NCBI GenBank assembly: GCA_040880525.1
Contig: JBBDIG010000002.1
Coordinates: forward strand, 1 to 53,926
Source: Bacteroidia bacterium
Lineage (GTDB): Bacteria > Bacteroidota > Bacteroidia > CAILMK01 > JBBDIG01
Length of the DNA stretch: 53,926 nt
Direction of reading: 5' to 3'
Position numbers and translations under genes: made by a program. Under the pieces are notes generated by a model. The model did no database searches. It saw nothing but the letters and a program-made list of their open reading frames with translations, and was not told where the DNA came from. Below, piece after piece: positions 43,525 to 51,977 of the stretch (the first letter of the stretch is position 1; every line of letters begins with the position of its first letter).

Positions 43525-43555
43525 CAAATTTAGCGGGTAGGAGCGGCAAGTGCAA
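43525..43555 (-). promoter_or_regulatory. Promoter of the mreC-mreD-mrdA-rodA operon
   Basis: The minus strand reads TTG (complement of 43553-43555), 20 bases, then TAAATTTG (complement of 43525-43532): a full match to the Bacteroidetes -33/-7 pattern. The predicted start near 43518 gives a leader of about 35 bases. The rest of 43556-43942 shows no convincing gene. Confidence 0.6.
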
Positions 43556-43942
43556 CCTTGTCTTATCATTATCTTAAACCTTTAAGAACTGAATTCGCTT
43601 CACAAGCTTGAGGCGATAACCTGAAAGGTGATATTTGTCTGAACACCTAAGTAAAATCATGGGGTGTAATAGCAGCGCCCGGTGCCTGGTGCCAGGAATA
43701 ATTTTCTGCTCCAAAGAGAATCCAAAAACTGCCCTTTTGCAGTTGTAACTGCTTTTTTAGATGCATATCATTTTTTTATAAAGCACAAAATCACTGCTGA
43801 CAAGAGTTTCAGCAGTATATGTATAATTACTTATTCTTTTAGTCAACATTATTTCGTAACGGAACGTTTATATCGGGAAGTTTTGAATCCGTCTAAATCA
43901 TGATTGTTCAGCTCATTAGTAATTAATTAAAAATTTTCAAAA

Positions 43943-44119
43943 ATGGTTGTTGCAACTCATCCCCTTAAAAAGCTGGCTCGTGTCTATCAGGCAAAAATGC
44001 AGAAAGCCAAAGAACTGCTCAAGAAAGGCGATGTTTTTCACTCTTCGATAGCAATTGCAGAGGCCGAATTAATTGCCGAAAACATCAATGAACTATCGAG
44101 GATTGTTGAGCGCAAGTAG
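43943..44119 (+). CDS. Small 58-residue helical protein, unknown
   Basis: An ATG at 43943 opens 58 codons, ending in TAG at 44117-44119. The peptide is charged and helical (HPLKKLARVYQAKMQKAKEL, then FHSSIAIAEAELIAENINEL, ending RIVERK), typical of a real small cytoplasmic protein rather than a chance frame. The leader is AT-rich. Its stop is two bases from the stop of the convergent 44122 gene. I do not recognise a named family. Confidence 0.6.
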   Translation: MVVATHPLKKLARVYQAKMQKAKELLKKGDVFHSSIAIAEAELIAENINELSRIVERK

Positions 44120-44121
44120 TA

Positions 44122-44961
44122 TTATTTGTCGTAGGAGCCTGCCGGGAATATAGCCATTCCCTCCTGATCGAGGTAAAAGATGCTCATAAATTTCTTCGAC
44201 AGAATAATATGCTGATCCCAATCTACCCTGTCCTTATTATAGAGCAACACGGCAATATCAGTTGGGGTGGGCAATACTGATTCATCGTCATGATGCTCAT
44301 GCATCGAACCCATCGTGGTACCCTGCCCTTCAGGCTTCGCGGGAAGAGAATGAATTTCACTGTGAAGTTTTTCTCTTCTCTGGATATTTCCGCTTGCATC
44401 CAACACTAAAAGGTAGTCATTACCAAATAGAACATATTCCTTCTCAGGTGATGTCGGCATGAGGTAAACATAATATTTATCCTTTTTTGGCAGAATAACA
44501 GGCTCGAAACCGAGGTCATCATAAAAGTCGTAAAAGTCGGTATCCAGGCTTAAATCCTCAAGCACCGCTTCTCTAACCTTCATGAGTTCTCCTTCCAGTT
44601 CCGAAGGTTTACGCTTAACGTCAGAAAAAGACCATGCACCGGGATTTTTCAAGTCATTCGTGTTCAAGGTGTGCTGCACGAGGATGCTGTCTCCGCTTTT
44701 AGCGTAAAATACGTTGATCCAGATACTTCCTTTCTTATAGGTAATATAGCCATCCAGTCCACTGAACTTTTGCTTACTTCCAAATGCCGCAATTGCGGAG
44801 TTGGCCGCAAACCGGGTGGTTGAAATATTCCTGCCTTCCTTTATAATGCTGTCCCTCATCTCATCCGGCACAGGCTGGGCTGAAAGGGAAGTGAGGAAAA
44901 TCAATAGCGGAATTAAAATAAGCCTGCGAATACCCCGCTGGCACCTATTAGCTTTTATCAT
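44122..44961 (-). CDS. Hypothetical exported protein
   Basis: 279 residues of unknown function. The signal peptide is RRLILIPLLIFLTSLSAQP, with cleavage likely after SAQ. The mature part is a mixed alpha/beta protein: SGLDGYITYKKGSIWINVFY, VLEDLSLDTDFYDFYDDLGF, DKYYVYLMPTSPEKEYVLFG. A His-rich acidic loop (MGSMHEHHDDES) could bind metal, but only composition suggests this. It lies 50 bases downstream of dnaB on the same strand and may be co-transcribed with it. No name can be given. Confidence 0.7.
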   Translation of the reverse strand: MIKANRCQRGIRRLILIPLLIFLTSLSAQPVPDEMRDSIIKEGRNISTTRFAANSAIAAFGSKQKFSGLDGYITYKKGSIWINVFYAKSGDSILVQHTLNTNDLKNPGAWSFSDVKRKPSELEGELMKVREAVLEDLSLDTDFYDFYDDLGFEPVILPKKDKYYVYLMPTSPEKEYVLFGNDYLLVLDASGNIQRREKLHSEIHSLPAKPEGQGTTMGSMHEHHDDESVLPTPTDIAVLLYNKDRVDWDQHIILSKKFMSIFYLDQEGMAIFPAGSYDK

Positions 44962-45010
44962 ATTCTATAAAAGGAAAATTCAATTTTTTGGACATAACAA
45001 TGATCACAGC

Positions 45011-46516
45011 TTAGAATGGAGCATCTTCCTCATCATCGTTCATTCGTGATTCTTTAATAATTGTGCCCATTCCCATGCCGCCTCCGTCAAAGTCAGGTTC
45101 ATCAAACTCTACGAACTTGGCAAACTTGGCAATGAACCGTACTCTAGGACTTTCCAAGGCTCCGTGGCGGTTCTTTGCAATTATCAACTCGGCAGTACCC
45201 TGGGTGGGCCGCCCTTCCTCATCCTCCGTAAGTCCGTAATATTCGGGACGATAAAGGAACATTACCATGTCAGCATCCTGCTCTATAGAGCCCGATTCAC
45301 GCAAATCCGAAAGTATGGGCTTCTTGCTGCCTCCACGTTTTTCAACCTCACGACTCAACTGAGACAATGCGATCACCGGCACGTTCAGTTCTTTGGCCAA
45401 CCCCTTCAGCGCCCTGCTGATTGAGCTTATCTCCTGCTCACGGTTGCCGTTGCGGTTGTCCCCCTTTCCCATCATCAATTGCAGGTAGTCAATGATGATC
45501 ATCTCTATTCCATGCTGAGCCTTGAGTCTGCGACACTTCGCCCTGAGTTCAAAAATATTCAGGGCCGGAGTATCATCGATAAATATTTTGGCATCGCTCA
45601 GCTTTCCTACTTTAGAATGGAGTTGTGCCCATTCATAATCTTCGAGATTACCACTTCTGAGTTTCATCGCATCAATCTCAGCTTCAGCAGAAATTAGCCT
45701 GTTCACCAATTGCAAAGCCGACATTTCGAGTGAGAACACTACCACGGGAAGCTGAAAGTCCACCGCAGCATTTCGGGCCAGCGACAAGACCATGGCCGTT
45801 TTACCCATCCCCGGGCGGGCTGCAAGTATCAACAGGTCAGAAGGTTGCCAGCCGCTTGTGATCCTGTCAAGATCCCGGAATCCGGAAGGCACGCCTGTTA
45901 AGCCATCCGTCTTCCCCTTTCTATCTTCAATCCCGGCTATAGCTTTCGCAATGAGCGTACTCAGGCTCTCATACTGATTCCTGATATTTCCGGAAGAAAC
46001 TCCGTACAACTCCCGCTCTACATCGTCCAGCAAATCGAAAACATCCGTGGATTCATCGAAAGCTTCCTGCTGAATATTCCCCGAGATACGAATGAGCTCC
46101 CGTAAGAGAAATTTCTCTGCAATTACCCGTGAATGATATTCTATATTGGCGGCTGATGTTACCCGGTTCGTAAGCTGACTGATATAGAAGGCCCCGCCCA
46201 CTTTTTCCAGTTCACCCATCTGCCGCAACTCGTTGGTGACAGTTAGAATGTCAACCGGTTGTGATTTTTCAAATAACTGAAGCATCGCCTTATAAATGCT
46301 GATGTGCTCCTGCCGGTAGAAGCTCTCTGGCTTCAGAATGTCGAGCACCTCAGTGATGGCATCCTTCTCCAGCATAAGTCCTCCAAGTACGGCTTCCTCC
46401 AGATCAGGTGCCTGGGGAGGGACTTTTCCAATGTTCATCATGCCTGAATCCTCGGGGTTTCCGCGCCTTACTTTCCGCTTCAGCACGTCCTGAAAAGATT
46501 GAGGAGTTTCCTTCAT
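45011..46516 (-). CDS. dnaB: Replicative DNA helicase DnaB
   Basis: 501 residues from the ATG at 46516 (a TTG at 46567 is in frame but less likely). The N-terminal DnaB domain begins with APDLEEAVLGGLMLEKDAIT. The RecA-like core has Walker A LAARPGMGKTAMVLSLARN, Walker B MIIIDYLQLMMGKG, and the conserved SQLSREVEKRGGSKKPILSD and LRESGSIEQDADMVMFLYR. It is the ring helicase that unwinds DNA at the fork. No intein is present. The intergenic DNA upstream carries several DnaA-box-like sites. Confidence 0.96.
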   Translation of the reverse strand: MKETPQSFQDVLKRKVRRGNPEDSGMMNIGKVPPQAPDLEEAVLGGLMLEKDAITEVLDILKPESFYRQEHISIYKAMLQLFEKSQPVDILTVTNELRQMGELEKVGGAFYISQLTNRVTSAANIEYHSRVIAEKFLLRELIRISGNIQQEAFDESTDVFDLLDDVERELYGVSSGNIRNQYESLSTLIAKAIAGIEDRKGKTDGLTGVPSGFRDLDRITSGWQPSDLLILAARPGMGKTAMVLSLARNAAVDFQLPVVVFSLEMSALQLVNRLISAEAEIDAMKLRSGNLEDYEWAQLHSKVGKLSDAKIFIDDTPALNIFELRAKCRRLKAQHGIEMIIIDYLQLMMGKGDNRNGNREQEISSISRALKGLAKELNVPVIALSQLSREVEKRGGSKKPILSDLRESGSIEQDADMVMFLYRPEYYGLTEDEEGRPTQGTAELIIAKNRHGALESPRVRFIAKFAKFVEFDEPDFDGGGMGMGTIIKESRMNDDEEDAPF

Positions 46517-46618
46517 TTTTTGTTTAGATTCCTGGGTTGAGATTATCGAATTGTTAAGGGGGTTCAAAACTAAATATCCTGACCTTGCCCAAAGCAGCCA
46601 TTGTCCATGCTCAAAAAC

Positions 46619-46890
46619 TTATCCACCCCTTTGCCGGACCTGTGGATTACGTGTGAATAACCTCCTTTGAATCTCCTCATCCTATTAAGCACTCAGTCCT
46701 TTCACTATGCACATCCCGTTATCTCCAAACAATTGCAATGGCCGTAAAACCTGGCTTTCCGTCAAAAACATCAATAGCCATTTCAAGAGCATTTTAGTCC
46801 TATTTTATTTTTCAACAAATACCTTCTGGATAACAATGTTTGGAGGTAAAAACCAGTGGAACATCTTGCCCCAAATACCGCTTATTCACA
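46619..46890. other. Cluster of DnaA-box-like 9-mers beside dnaB (possible origin or DnaA-regulated region)
   Basis: Against the consensus TTATNCACA, exact matches lie at 46652-46660 (minus, TTATTCACA) and 46882-46890 (plus, TTATTCACA). One-mismatch matches are 46619-46627 (TTATCCACC), 46641-46649 (minus, TAATCCACA), 46705-46713 (CTATGCACA) and 46825-46833 (minus, TTATCCAGA). They fall in a 526-base gap (46517-47042) without a convincing gene, with AT-rich stretches around 46790-46820 and 46890-46960. This could be oriC or a DnaA-controlled region; no dnaA gene is in the window. Confidence 0.4.
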
Positions 46891-47042
46891 ACGCTATATT
46901 TTAAGTCGTACTAATGCTTTTCAAAACGTCAGTTCATAATAAAGTAATATTCCCATCCTTCAATATGTCTTTCCGGCTGCCTCACTTCAGCCGTATTTTT
47001 AACAACAACCCTTTTTGAATCTTTGCACCAAAATTAAACGGC

Positions 47043-47789
47043 ATGGATACCCCCGAAAAACCTTACGTTTTGGTAATAGCAGCAACCTCTGATATCGGAA
47101 AAGCCCTGGCCCACGAATATGCCCGTCATGGTTATAACCTTCACCTTACGGCCCGGAATCAGTCTTTGCTGCAGGTTACGGCAGAAGATATTCGTATTCG
47201 ATACGGAGTGGAGGTCACCTCTCACCGGTTCGATGTTCTCGAATTCGAGACTCACGAGGCGTTTTACCGCCAACTGTCACCGGCTCCTAAGGGCGTTATT
47301 TGTGTGGCGGGCTATCTGGGGAATCAACAACTCGCTGAGAGGGATTTCGCTGAGACAAGGCGAATTCTGGATACGAATTATACCGGCTGCGTTTCGATCC
47401 TGAACATTGCGGCAAGCCATCTGGAACAGGCAGGAAATGGTTTCATTACCGGCATCAGCTCGGTGGCAGGCGAAAGGGGCAGGCAGAGCAATTACTTTTA
47501 CGGGAGTTCAAAAGCCGCATTTTCAGCCTATCTGAGCGGCCTCCGAAACCGGCTCTATAAAAGTGGTGTCCATGTATTGACCGTGAAACCAGGATTCGTA
47601 GATACCAAAATGACAGAAGGCATGGAAACCCCTGCCCTGCTCACCTCACAACCTGATGAAGTGGCGCATCAGGTTTTCAGGGCAGCGAAAAAAAGGCAAA
47701 ATGTTCTATATGTGAAATGGTTTTGGCGTGGTATTATGTCGGTTATAAAAAATATCCCCGAGCAGTATTTCAAAAAGCTGAAACTTTGA
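47043..47789 (+). CDS. Short-chain dehydrogenase/reductase (SDR)
   Basis: 248 residues. The N-terminal Rossmann motif is IAATSDIGKALAHEYARHG (a variant of TGxxxGIG), and the catalytic site is the Ser of GISSVAGERG with the YGSSKAAF motif. The C-terminus (VLYVKWFWRGIMSVIKNIPE) is a hydrophobic, basic tail like those of membrane-associated SDRs that act on lipids or polyprenyl-phosphate sugars. The substrate is not known. It is a single gene, 130 bases before the hemA-hemC fusion. Confidence 0.85.
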   Translation: MDTPEKPYVLVIAATSDIGKALAHEYARHGYNLHLTARNQSLLQVTAEDIRIRYGVEVTSHRFDVLEFETHEAFYRQLSPAPKGVICVAGYLGNQQLAERDFAETRRILDTNYTGCVSILNIAASHLEQAGNGFITGISSVAGERGRQSNYFYGSSKAAFSAYLSGLRNRLYKSGVHVLTVKPGFVDTKMTEGMETPALLTSQPDEVAHQVFRAAKKRQNVLYVKWFWRGIMSVIKNIPEQYFKKLKL

Positions 47790-47919
47790 CCATTGACCAT
47801 GAGGAATAGCTGACAGAGAAATCTCTTGTTTCAGGGCTTCAGCAATCCTTGGGGAATCCACAAGCCCTATCTTTGCGCCTGTTTTTAGTTTACAAATAAA
47901 ATTGCCACAATAGTTCTGC

Positions 47920-50040
47920 ATGCACAGGATTATCGGAGTAGAGTTAAGCCACCAAAACGCCCCTCTAAACATTAGAGAAAAAATTGTTCTCACCAAAGAA
48001 GAAACGGTGCAGGCAATGCATGAGATGAAATCCAGGCTAAACGAAGTCCTGATTATTTCTACCTGCAACCGCCTGGCAGTTTATACTTATAGCACCAATT
48101 ATCGCCCTGTCCTGGACTTCTTCAACCGGTTCGGAAATCTCAACCTTTATCTCACCATCTACGATTATGATGACTCGGCAGTGCGCCATCTGTTCAGTAC
48201 GGCAGCGGGCCTGAAGAGCCAGGTAGTCGGTGAGCACCAGATACTGGGACAGATCAAAGACAGCTACCATACGGCCAGAGAAGCAGGAGCGCTCGGTCCG
48301 GTAATGCATGAATTCTCACGCAGGGCCATACGGGCCGGAAAGCGCGTTCGCGGAGAAACATCCATCGGACAGTTTGCCACTTCCATTGCTTCCGTAGCAT
48401 TCGAATTGGTGAACAAAATACACCCCCAATTGAGGGGCGCGAAAGTGCTCGTACTCGGTACCGGAGAGATGGCCAACCTGATCCTGCAAATGCTGGCGAA
48501 GACCGAAGTAAGTAAACTCATGGTAGCAAGCCGGGAACTGAACCGGGCCTCTCAGATAGCTGGAATTTACCAGGCCACCCCGGTAGCTCTTGGCAATCTG
48601 GATGAAATACTGAAAGAAGCCGATGTAATTGTGGGTGCTACCGCTGCGGCTGAAGTTATCGTTTCGCGGGAACAGATGCTGCCTTATGTAAATGGACATA
48701 GTAAATTGTTCATTGATATGGGGATGCCGCGCAATTTTGCTCCTGAAATTGCAGATCTGGAAAATATTACACTCCATGATCTTGACAGCATCAAGGATCT
48801 TACTTACCAGGGCATTATGAAACGCCAAAAGGAAATCCCCAAGGCGAAGGCTATCATTAATGATGAGGTGGAGGATTTTGTGTACTGGTTAAATGCAAAA
48901 CGGGTACATCCGCTGATCTCCGGCTATTATAACCAGCTTGAAATTATAAAGGCCCGCGAAATGAGCTGGGTCATTCCCAAGATGGGAACACTGGACGAGA
49001 CCCAAAAAAAGATCATTGACAAGTTTGCCAACCGCCTGATCAGCCACGTGAGCAAACGCCCCGTTGAAGTGTTGAAAACTTATGCACAAGAACCCCATGG
49101 CCGCGACCGGCCTATTGATACTTTTCGTGAAATCTTTAATCTGAAAGACGTGCATATCCATATCCCTAAAAGAAGGATCATCGTGGGAAGCCGCGACAGC
49201 AAACTGGCGCTGGCGCAAACCAATGAGGTGATTGAGAAGCTAAAAGAAATGGATCCTGACAATGAATTTATGATTAAAACCATAAAGACAAGCGGAGACA
49301 TGGGGCATTTGGAAGAACTTGGGGCGTGGGTAAAAGAGGTAGAACGGGCATTACTCGACAAGGAAATTGACCTTGCCGTACACAGTATGAAGGATATGCC
49401 CACGGAAATTCCGGAAGGTGTGATTATAGCTGGCATCCCGGAGCGAGCCGACCCTCGTGATGTGTTGCTGAGCAATGACGGCAAAAAGCTGGAACAGATG
49501 CCTCCCGGTAGCAGGATTGGCACCACCAGTATGCGCAGAGGATTTCAGATACAAAGGCTTCAGCCGGGGATGGAGATTGTGCCGGTGCGTGGAAACATCA
49601 TTACCCGTATGAGCAAACTGGAAGGTGGCGAATATGATGCGATCATCCTCGCGGCTGCGGGTCTGCAACGGCTCGGAATTCTGAATCGTATCACCGAAAT
49701 TTTCAGCGTAGAGCAAATGGTGCCTGCAGTTGGACAAGGTGCGTTGGCCGCAGAGATCCGGGAAGACGATTTGAAATTGAAACAACTCCTGGAAAAGATC
49801 AACCACCGCGAAACCGAACTAGCCATAACCGCTGAGCGCGCCCTCCTGCATGAATTGGGTGGTGGATGCCGGATGCCCATTGGTGGCTATGCTAAAATCA
49901 CGGGTAATTCAATCACACTGCATGGAATGTATGCAAACGACAGCGGTACTAAAATTAACTTTGATCACCTGACCGCAGACATTTCAGAAGTAGAAGAAAT
50001 GGGAAAACGGCTGGCAGCACGCCTGAAAAAAGGCATTTAA
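47920..50040 (+). CDS. hemAC: Fused glutamyl-tRNA reductase and hydroxymethylbilane synthase
   Basis: 706 residues in one unbroken frame. Residues 1 to about 412 are glutamyl-tRNA reductase: catalytic Cys49 in IISTCNRLAVY, GEHQILGQIKDSY, NADPH site VLVLGTGEMANL, and a C-terminal dimerisation region to about 410. Residues about 417-706 are hydroxymethylbilane synthase: RIIVGSRDSKLALAQTNEV, the Asp in DLAVHSMKDMPTE, RGNIITRMSKLEGG and the dipyrromethane-cofactor Cys650 in LHELGGGCRMPIGG. Together they catalyse the first and third dedicated steps of C5 tetrapyrrole synthesis (glutamyl-tRNA to glutamate semialdehyde, and porphobilinogen to hydroxymethylbilane). No ATG, GTG or stop suggests two separate genes at the joint. 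hemL and hemB are not nearby. Confidence 0.93.
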   Translation: MHRIIGVELSHQNAPLNIREKIVLTKEETVQAMHEMKSRLNEVLIISTCNRLAVYTYSTNYRPVLDFFNRFGNLNLYLTIYDYDDSAVRHLFSTAAGLKSQVVGEHQILGQIKDSYHTAREAGALGPVMHEFSRRAIRAGKRVRGETSIGQFATSIASVAFELVNKIHPQLRGAKVLVLGTGEMANLILQMLAKTEVSKLMVASRELNRASQIAGIYQATPVALGNLDEILKEADVIVGATAAAEVIVSREQMLPYVNGHSKLFIDMGMPRNFAPEIADLENITLHDLDSIKDLTYQGIMKRQKEIPKAKAIINDEVEDFVYWLNAKRVHPLISGYYNQLEIIKAREMSWVIPKMGTLDETQKKIIDKFANRLISHVSKRPVEVLKTYAQEPHGRDRPIDTFREIFNLKDVHIHIPKRRIIVGSRDSKLALAQTNEVIEKLKEMDPDNEFMIKTIKTSGDMGHLEELGAWVKEVERALLDKEIDLAVHSMKDMPTEIPEGVIIAGIPERADPRDVLLSNDGKKLEQMPPGSRIGTTSMRRGFQIQRLQPGMEIVPVRGNIITRMSKLEGGEYDAIILAAAGLQRLGILNRITEIFSVEQMVPAVGQGALAAEIREDDLKLKQLLEKINHRETELAITAERALLHELGGGCRMPIGGYAKITGNSITLHGMYANDSGTKINFDHLTADISEVEEMGKRLAARLKKGI

Positions 50041-50092
50041 ATCGCAATCCCATTGTTACGTTTTTAGTTTAACCGGCAGTGTGCTCCTTTTA

Positions 50093-50632
50093 CTATGTAC
50101 TGAGAACTTCCGGCCTGTTCAATACCAAAATTATATTATCTCCATTGTCTTCATCAGATCTGCTTTCAACCCATCTGAATTTATTCCTTTCCAATAATTT
50201 TACAGAACTGCTATTTTCTCTATGTGTATAGGCTTCAATTGAATTAAGCCCCAACTTGTTAAAACCAAAGTCAACAACACTTTGCAGGGCTTCATTCATT
50301 AACCCTTTACCATGAAATTCAGGGCTCAGGTCATATCCGACTTCTGCTGTTTTTCTGTCTTTCGAAAAATTCCACAAGCAAATACTTCCGATCATTTTGG
50401 CTTTATCCTTTTCGGAAATGCTCCAATAGAATAAATCCCGCCTGTCTATCCCTTCATTTGTTTTATTAATAAATTCAAGTGCCTTTTCTTTTGATCCGGC
50501 ACCGGGTCTTTTAACAAGTTTATTTACTATTTTATCGGTACGCAGATAAGAAATCATTTCCCAATCAGATTGCTCTAATTTTCTCAAAAACAGTCGCTCC
50601 GTTTTTATCTCAGAAAAATTATTTTGATCCAT
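50093..50632 (-). CDS. GNAT N-acetyltransferase (RimJ/RimL type), copy 1
   Basis: 179 residues from the ATG at 50632 (a TTG at 50644 is in frame). The typical RimJ/RimL pattern is IKTERLFLRKLEQSDWEMIS, MIGSICLWNFSKDRKTAEVG, YDLSPEFHGKGLMNEALQSV (acetyl-CoA loop) and IEAYTHRENSSSVKLLERN. It transfers an acetyl group from acetyl-CoA to an amine; the substrate (ribosomal protein, peptide or antibiotic) is unknown. It lies 24 bases downstream of copy 2 and is probably co-transcribed with it. Confidence 0.85.
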   Translation of the reverse strand: MDQNNFSEIKTERLFLRKLEQSDWEMISYLRTDKIVNKLVKRPGAGSKEKALEFINKTNEGIDRRDLFYWSISEKDKAKMIGSICLWNFSKDRKTAEVGYDLSPEFHGKGLMNEALQSVVDFGFNKLGLNSIEAYTHRENSSSVKLLERNKFRWVESRSDEDNGDNIILVLNRPEVLST

Positions 50633-50656
50633 CTTGTTTTTCAACTTTACAATTAA

Positions 50657-51184
50657 TTATTCGATTTTTCTAAAATCATCTTTTGCTATTTGATAAACAA
50701 CTCCTTTGTAACCGTCAAAGTCAAAATTATTTTTAAAGGCCATTCCAATCTTTTCAAACACCTTAATCGAAGCCCTGTTTTCTATTCTTGAGCGCCCTAC
50801 AATTTCGCTGATTTTTAAGTTATTAAATCCAAACTCCAGATATTTTCCTGCCGTCTCTGTCGCGTATCCCTGATTCCAAAATGCTTTAAAAAATCTGAAT
50901 CCAATGTCATATTCATTATAATCAGGACTGAATTTCAGTCCGCACCAACCCATGAATTTGTTCGTTTTCTTATCTATTACCGCTAATCGTCCTACTCCAT
51001 ATTTTTCATATTGGTCGTATTGTTCAAGAAACTTTCTTGCTTCCTCAATGGTCTCAAATGCATTATCGCCTGTAAATTTCAAAACTTCCGGATCAAAATT
51101 CAGATTGAAAAAATTCTCTGCATCCTCGCCAGACAGCTTTCGCAGATAAGTTCTTTCAGTTTCTAAAATTGTATTTTTTAACAT
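50657..51184 (-). CDS. GNAT N-acetyltransferase (RimJ/RimL type), copy 2
   Basis: 175 residues from the ATG at 51184 (a GTG at 51205 is in frame). Motifs are LETERTYLRKLSGEDAENFF, IDKKTNKFMGWCGLKFSPDY, NQGYATETAGKYLEFGF (acetyl-CoA loop) and IVGRSRIENRASIKVFEKIG. It has the same family pattern as the following gene, so the two are likely paralogues from a tandem duplication or recruited together. The substrate is unknown. Confidence 0.85.
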   Translation of the reverse strand: MLKNTILETERTYLRKLSGEDAENFFNLNFDPEVLKFTGDNAFETIEEARKFLEQYDQYEKYGVGRLAVIDKKTNKFMGWCGLKFSPDYNEYDIGFRFFKAFWNQGYATETAGKYLEFGFNNLKISEIVGRSRIENRASIKVFEKIGMAFKNNFDFDGYKGVVYQIAKDDFRKIE

Positions 51185-51280
51185 TATGACTTTTAATGTT
51201 CTCACAGGTGGCGCGAATGAGACGGCTTTGTTCTGCCCTGTATAACAAATGGTATTAAACTTTAAATTCCCGGATTTCCT

Positions 51281-51961
51281 TTATTCTTTCAACTTCTTAA
51301 ATATCGTCCCTTCCTTAAAAAGATCGGCCGCTAATATTCCTTTTAATTCCTTCCTTGTTGGCTGTATTTTAAGATTCACAACCTTCCCTTTTTCATCAGC
51401 AATTTCCTCAACTTCCGTCAACTTTTGTAGTTCCTCAATTTCTTCATCTCCTCCGTAAATCCTTTTTATTGAAAGCGTTCCGTCCTTGCCGGTTTTCATG
51501 ATCTTAACCGTCCATTCCTGGTCTGCATGTTTATAGTTGAGAAAATAAATTCCCTTATAATGGCGAAGTACCTGCTCTTCTGAAATATTGAAAATTTCTT
51601 TCTCATGTTGCCACGTGGCGACTACAGTATCTCCCATAATGTCCACCGGCAAAGGCGTTTCTATTCCTTTGGAATAAAGCAAACCATCCTTCAAGTCATG
51701 TCCTTCTGCGCTGTCAATAAACGACTTTGCCAGATGAACCTTAATATTCCATTCCTGAATTAAAGTTTTGTTGCCGATGGTAAGTATTGAGCTATCTGCC
51801 AGGCACAGGTATTTTCCCTGAAATTTGTTTTTAAATTTTCTTTCGTCTCTGTCATTCTTCGGTTGTGGTTCTCCAAAGTTCATATCGGAAACACAAGAAG
51901 ACAACAGAAAAAAGAAAGCAAGGCCCATCAATTTCAAGTATCTCATCGCTATCTTTATCAT
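51281..51961 (-). CDS. Hypothetical lipoprotein
   Basis: 226 residues. The signal peptide is MRYLKLMGLAFFFLLSSC, with the lipobox Cys in LLSSCVSD. The mature part is charged and Lys/Glu-rich, with strands such as KTLIQEWNIKVHLAKSFID, RHYKGIYFLNYKHADQEWTV and EDGTLSIKRIYGG-like motifs. I do not recognise the family. It lies 16 bases after the kmo stop and on the same strand, so it may be read from the kmo transcript. Location is the outer or inner membrane, periplasmic face. Confidence 0.7.
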   Translation of the reverse strand: MIKIAMRYLKLMGLAFFFLLSSCVSDMNFGEPQPKNDRDERKFKNKFQGKYLCLADSSILTIGNKTLIQEWNIKVHLAKSFIDSAEGHDLKDGLLYSKGIETPLPVDIMGDTVVATWQHEKEIFNISEEQVLRHYKGIYFLNYKHADQEWTVKIMKTGKDGTLSIKRIYGGDEEIEELQKLTEVEEIADEKGKVVNLKIQPTRKELKGILAADLFKEGTIFKKLKE

Positions 51962-51977
51962 TAACTTGAAAGCATGA

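Noticed and set aside
43682-43903. 73-residue frame in the gap before the 58-residue gene
   Set aside because: It has no recognisable composition or context, is Phe/Ser/His-rich in the manner of AT-rich non-coding DNA, and has no promoter.
46707-46904. 65-residue frame inside the DnaA-box region
   Set aside because: The translation looks random and the DNA carries DnaA-box-like sites instead; no homology pattern is visible.
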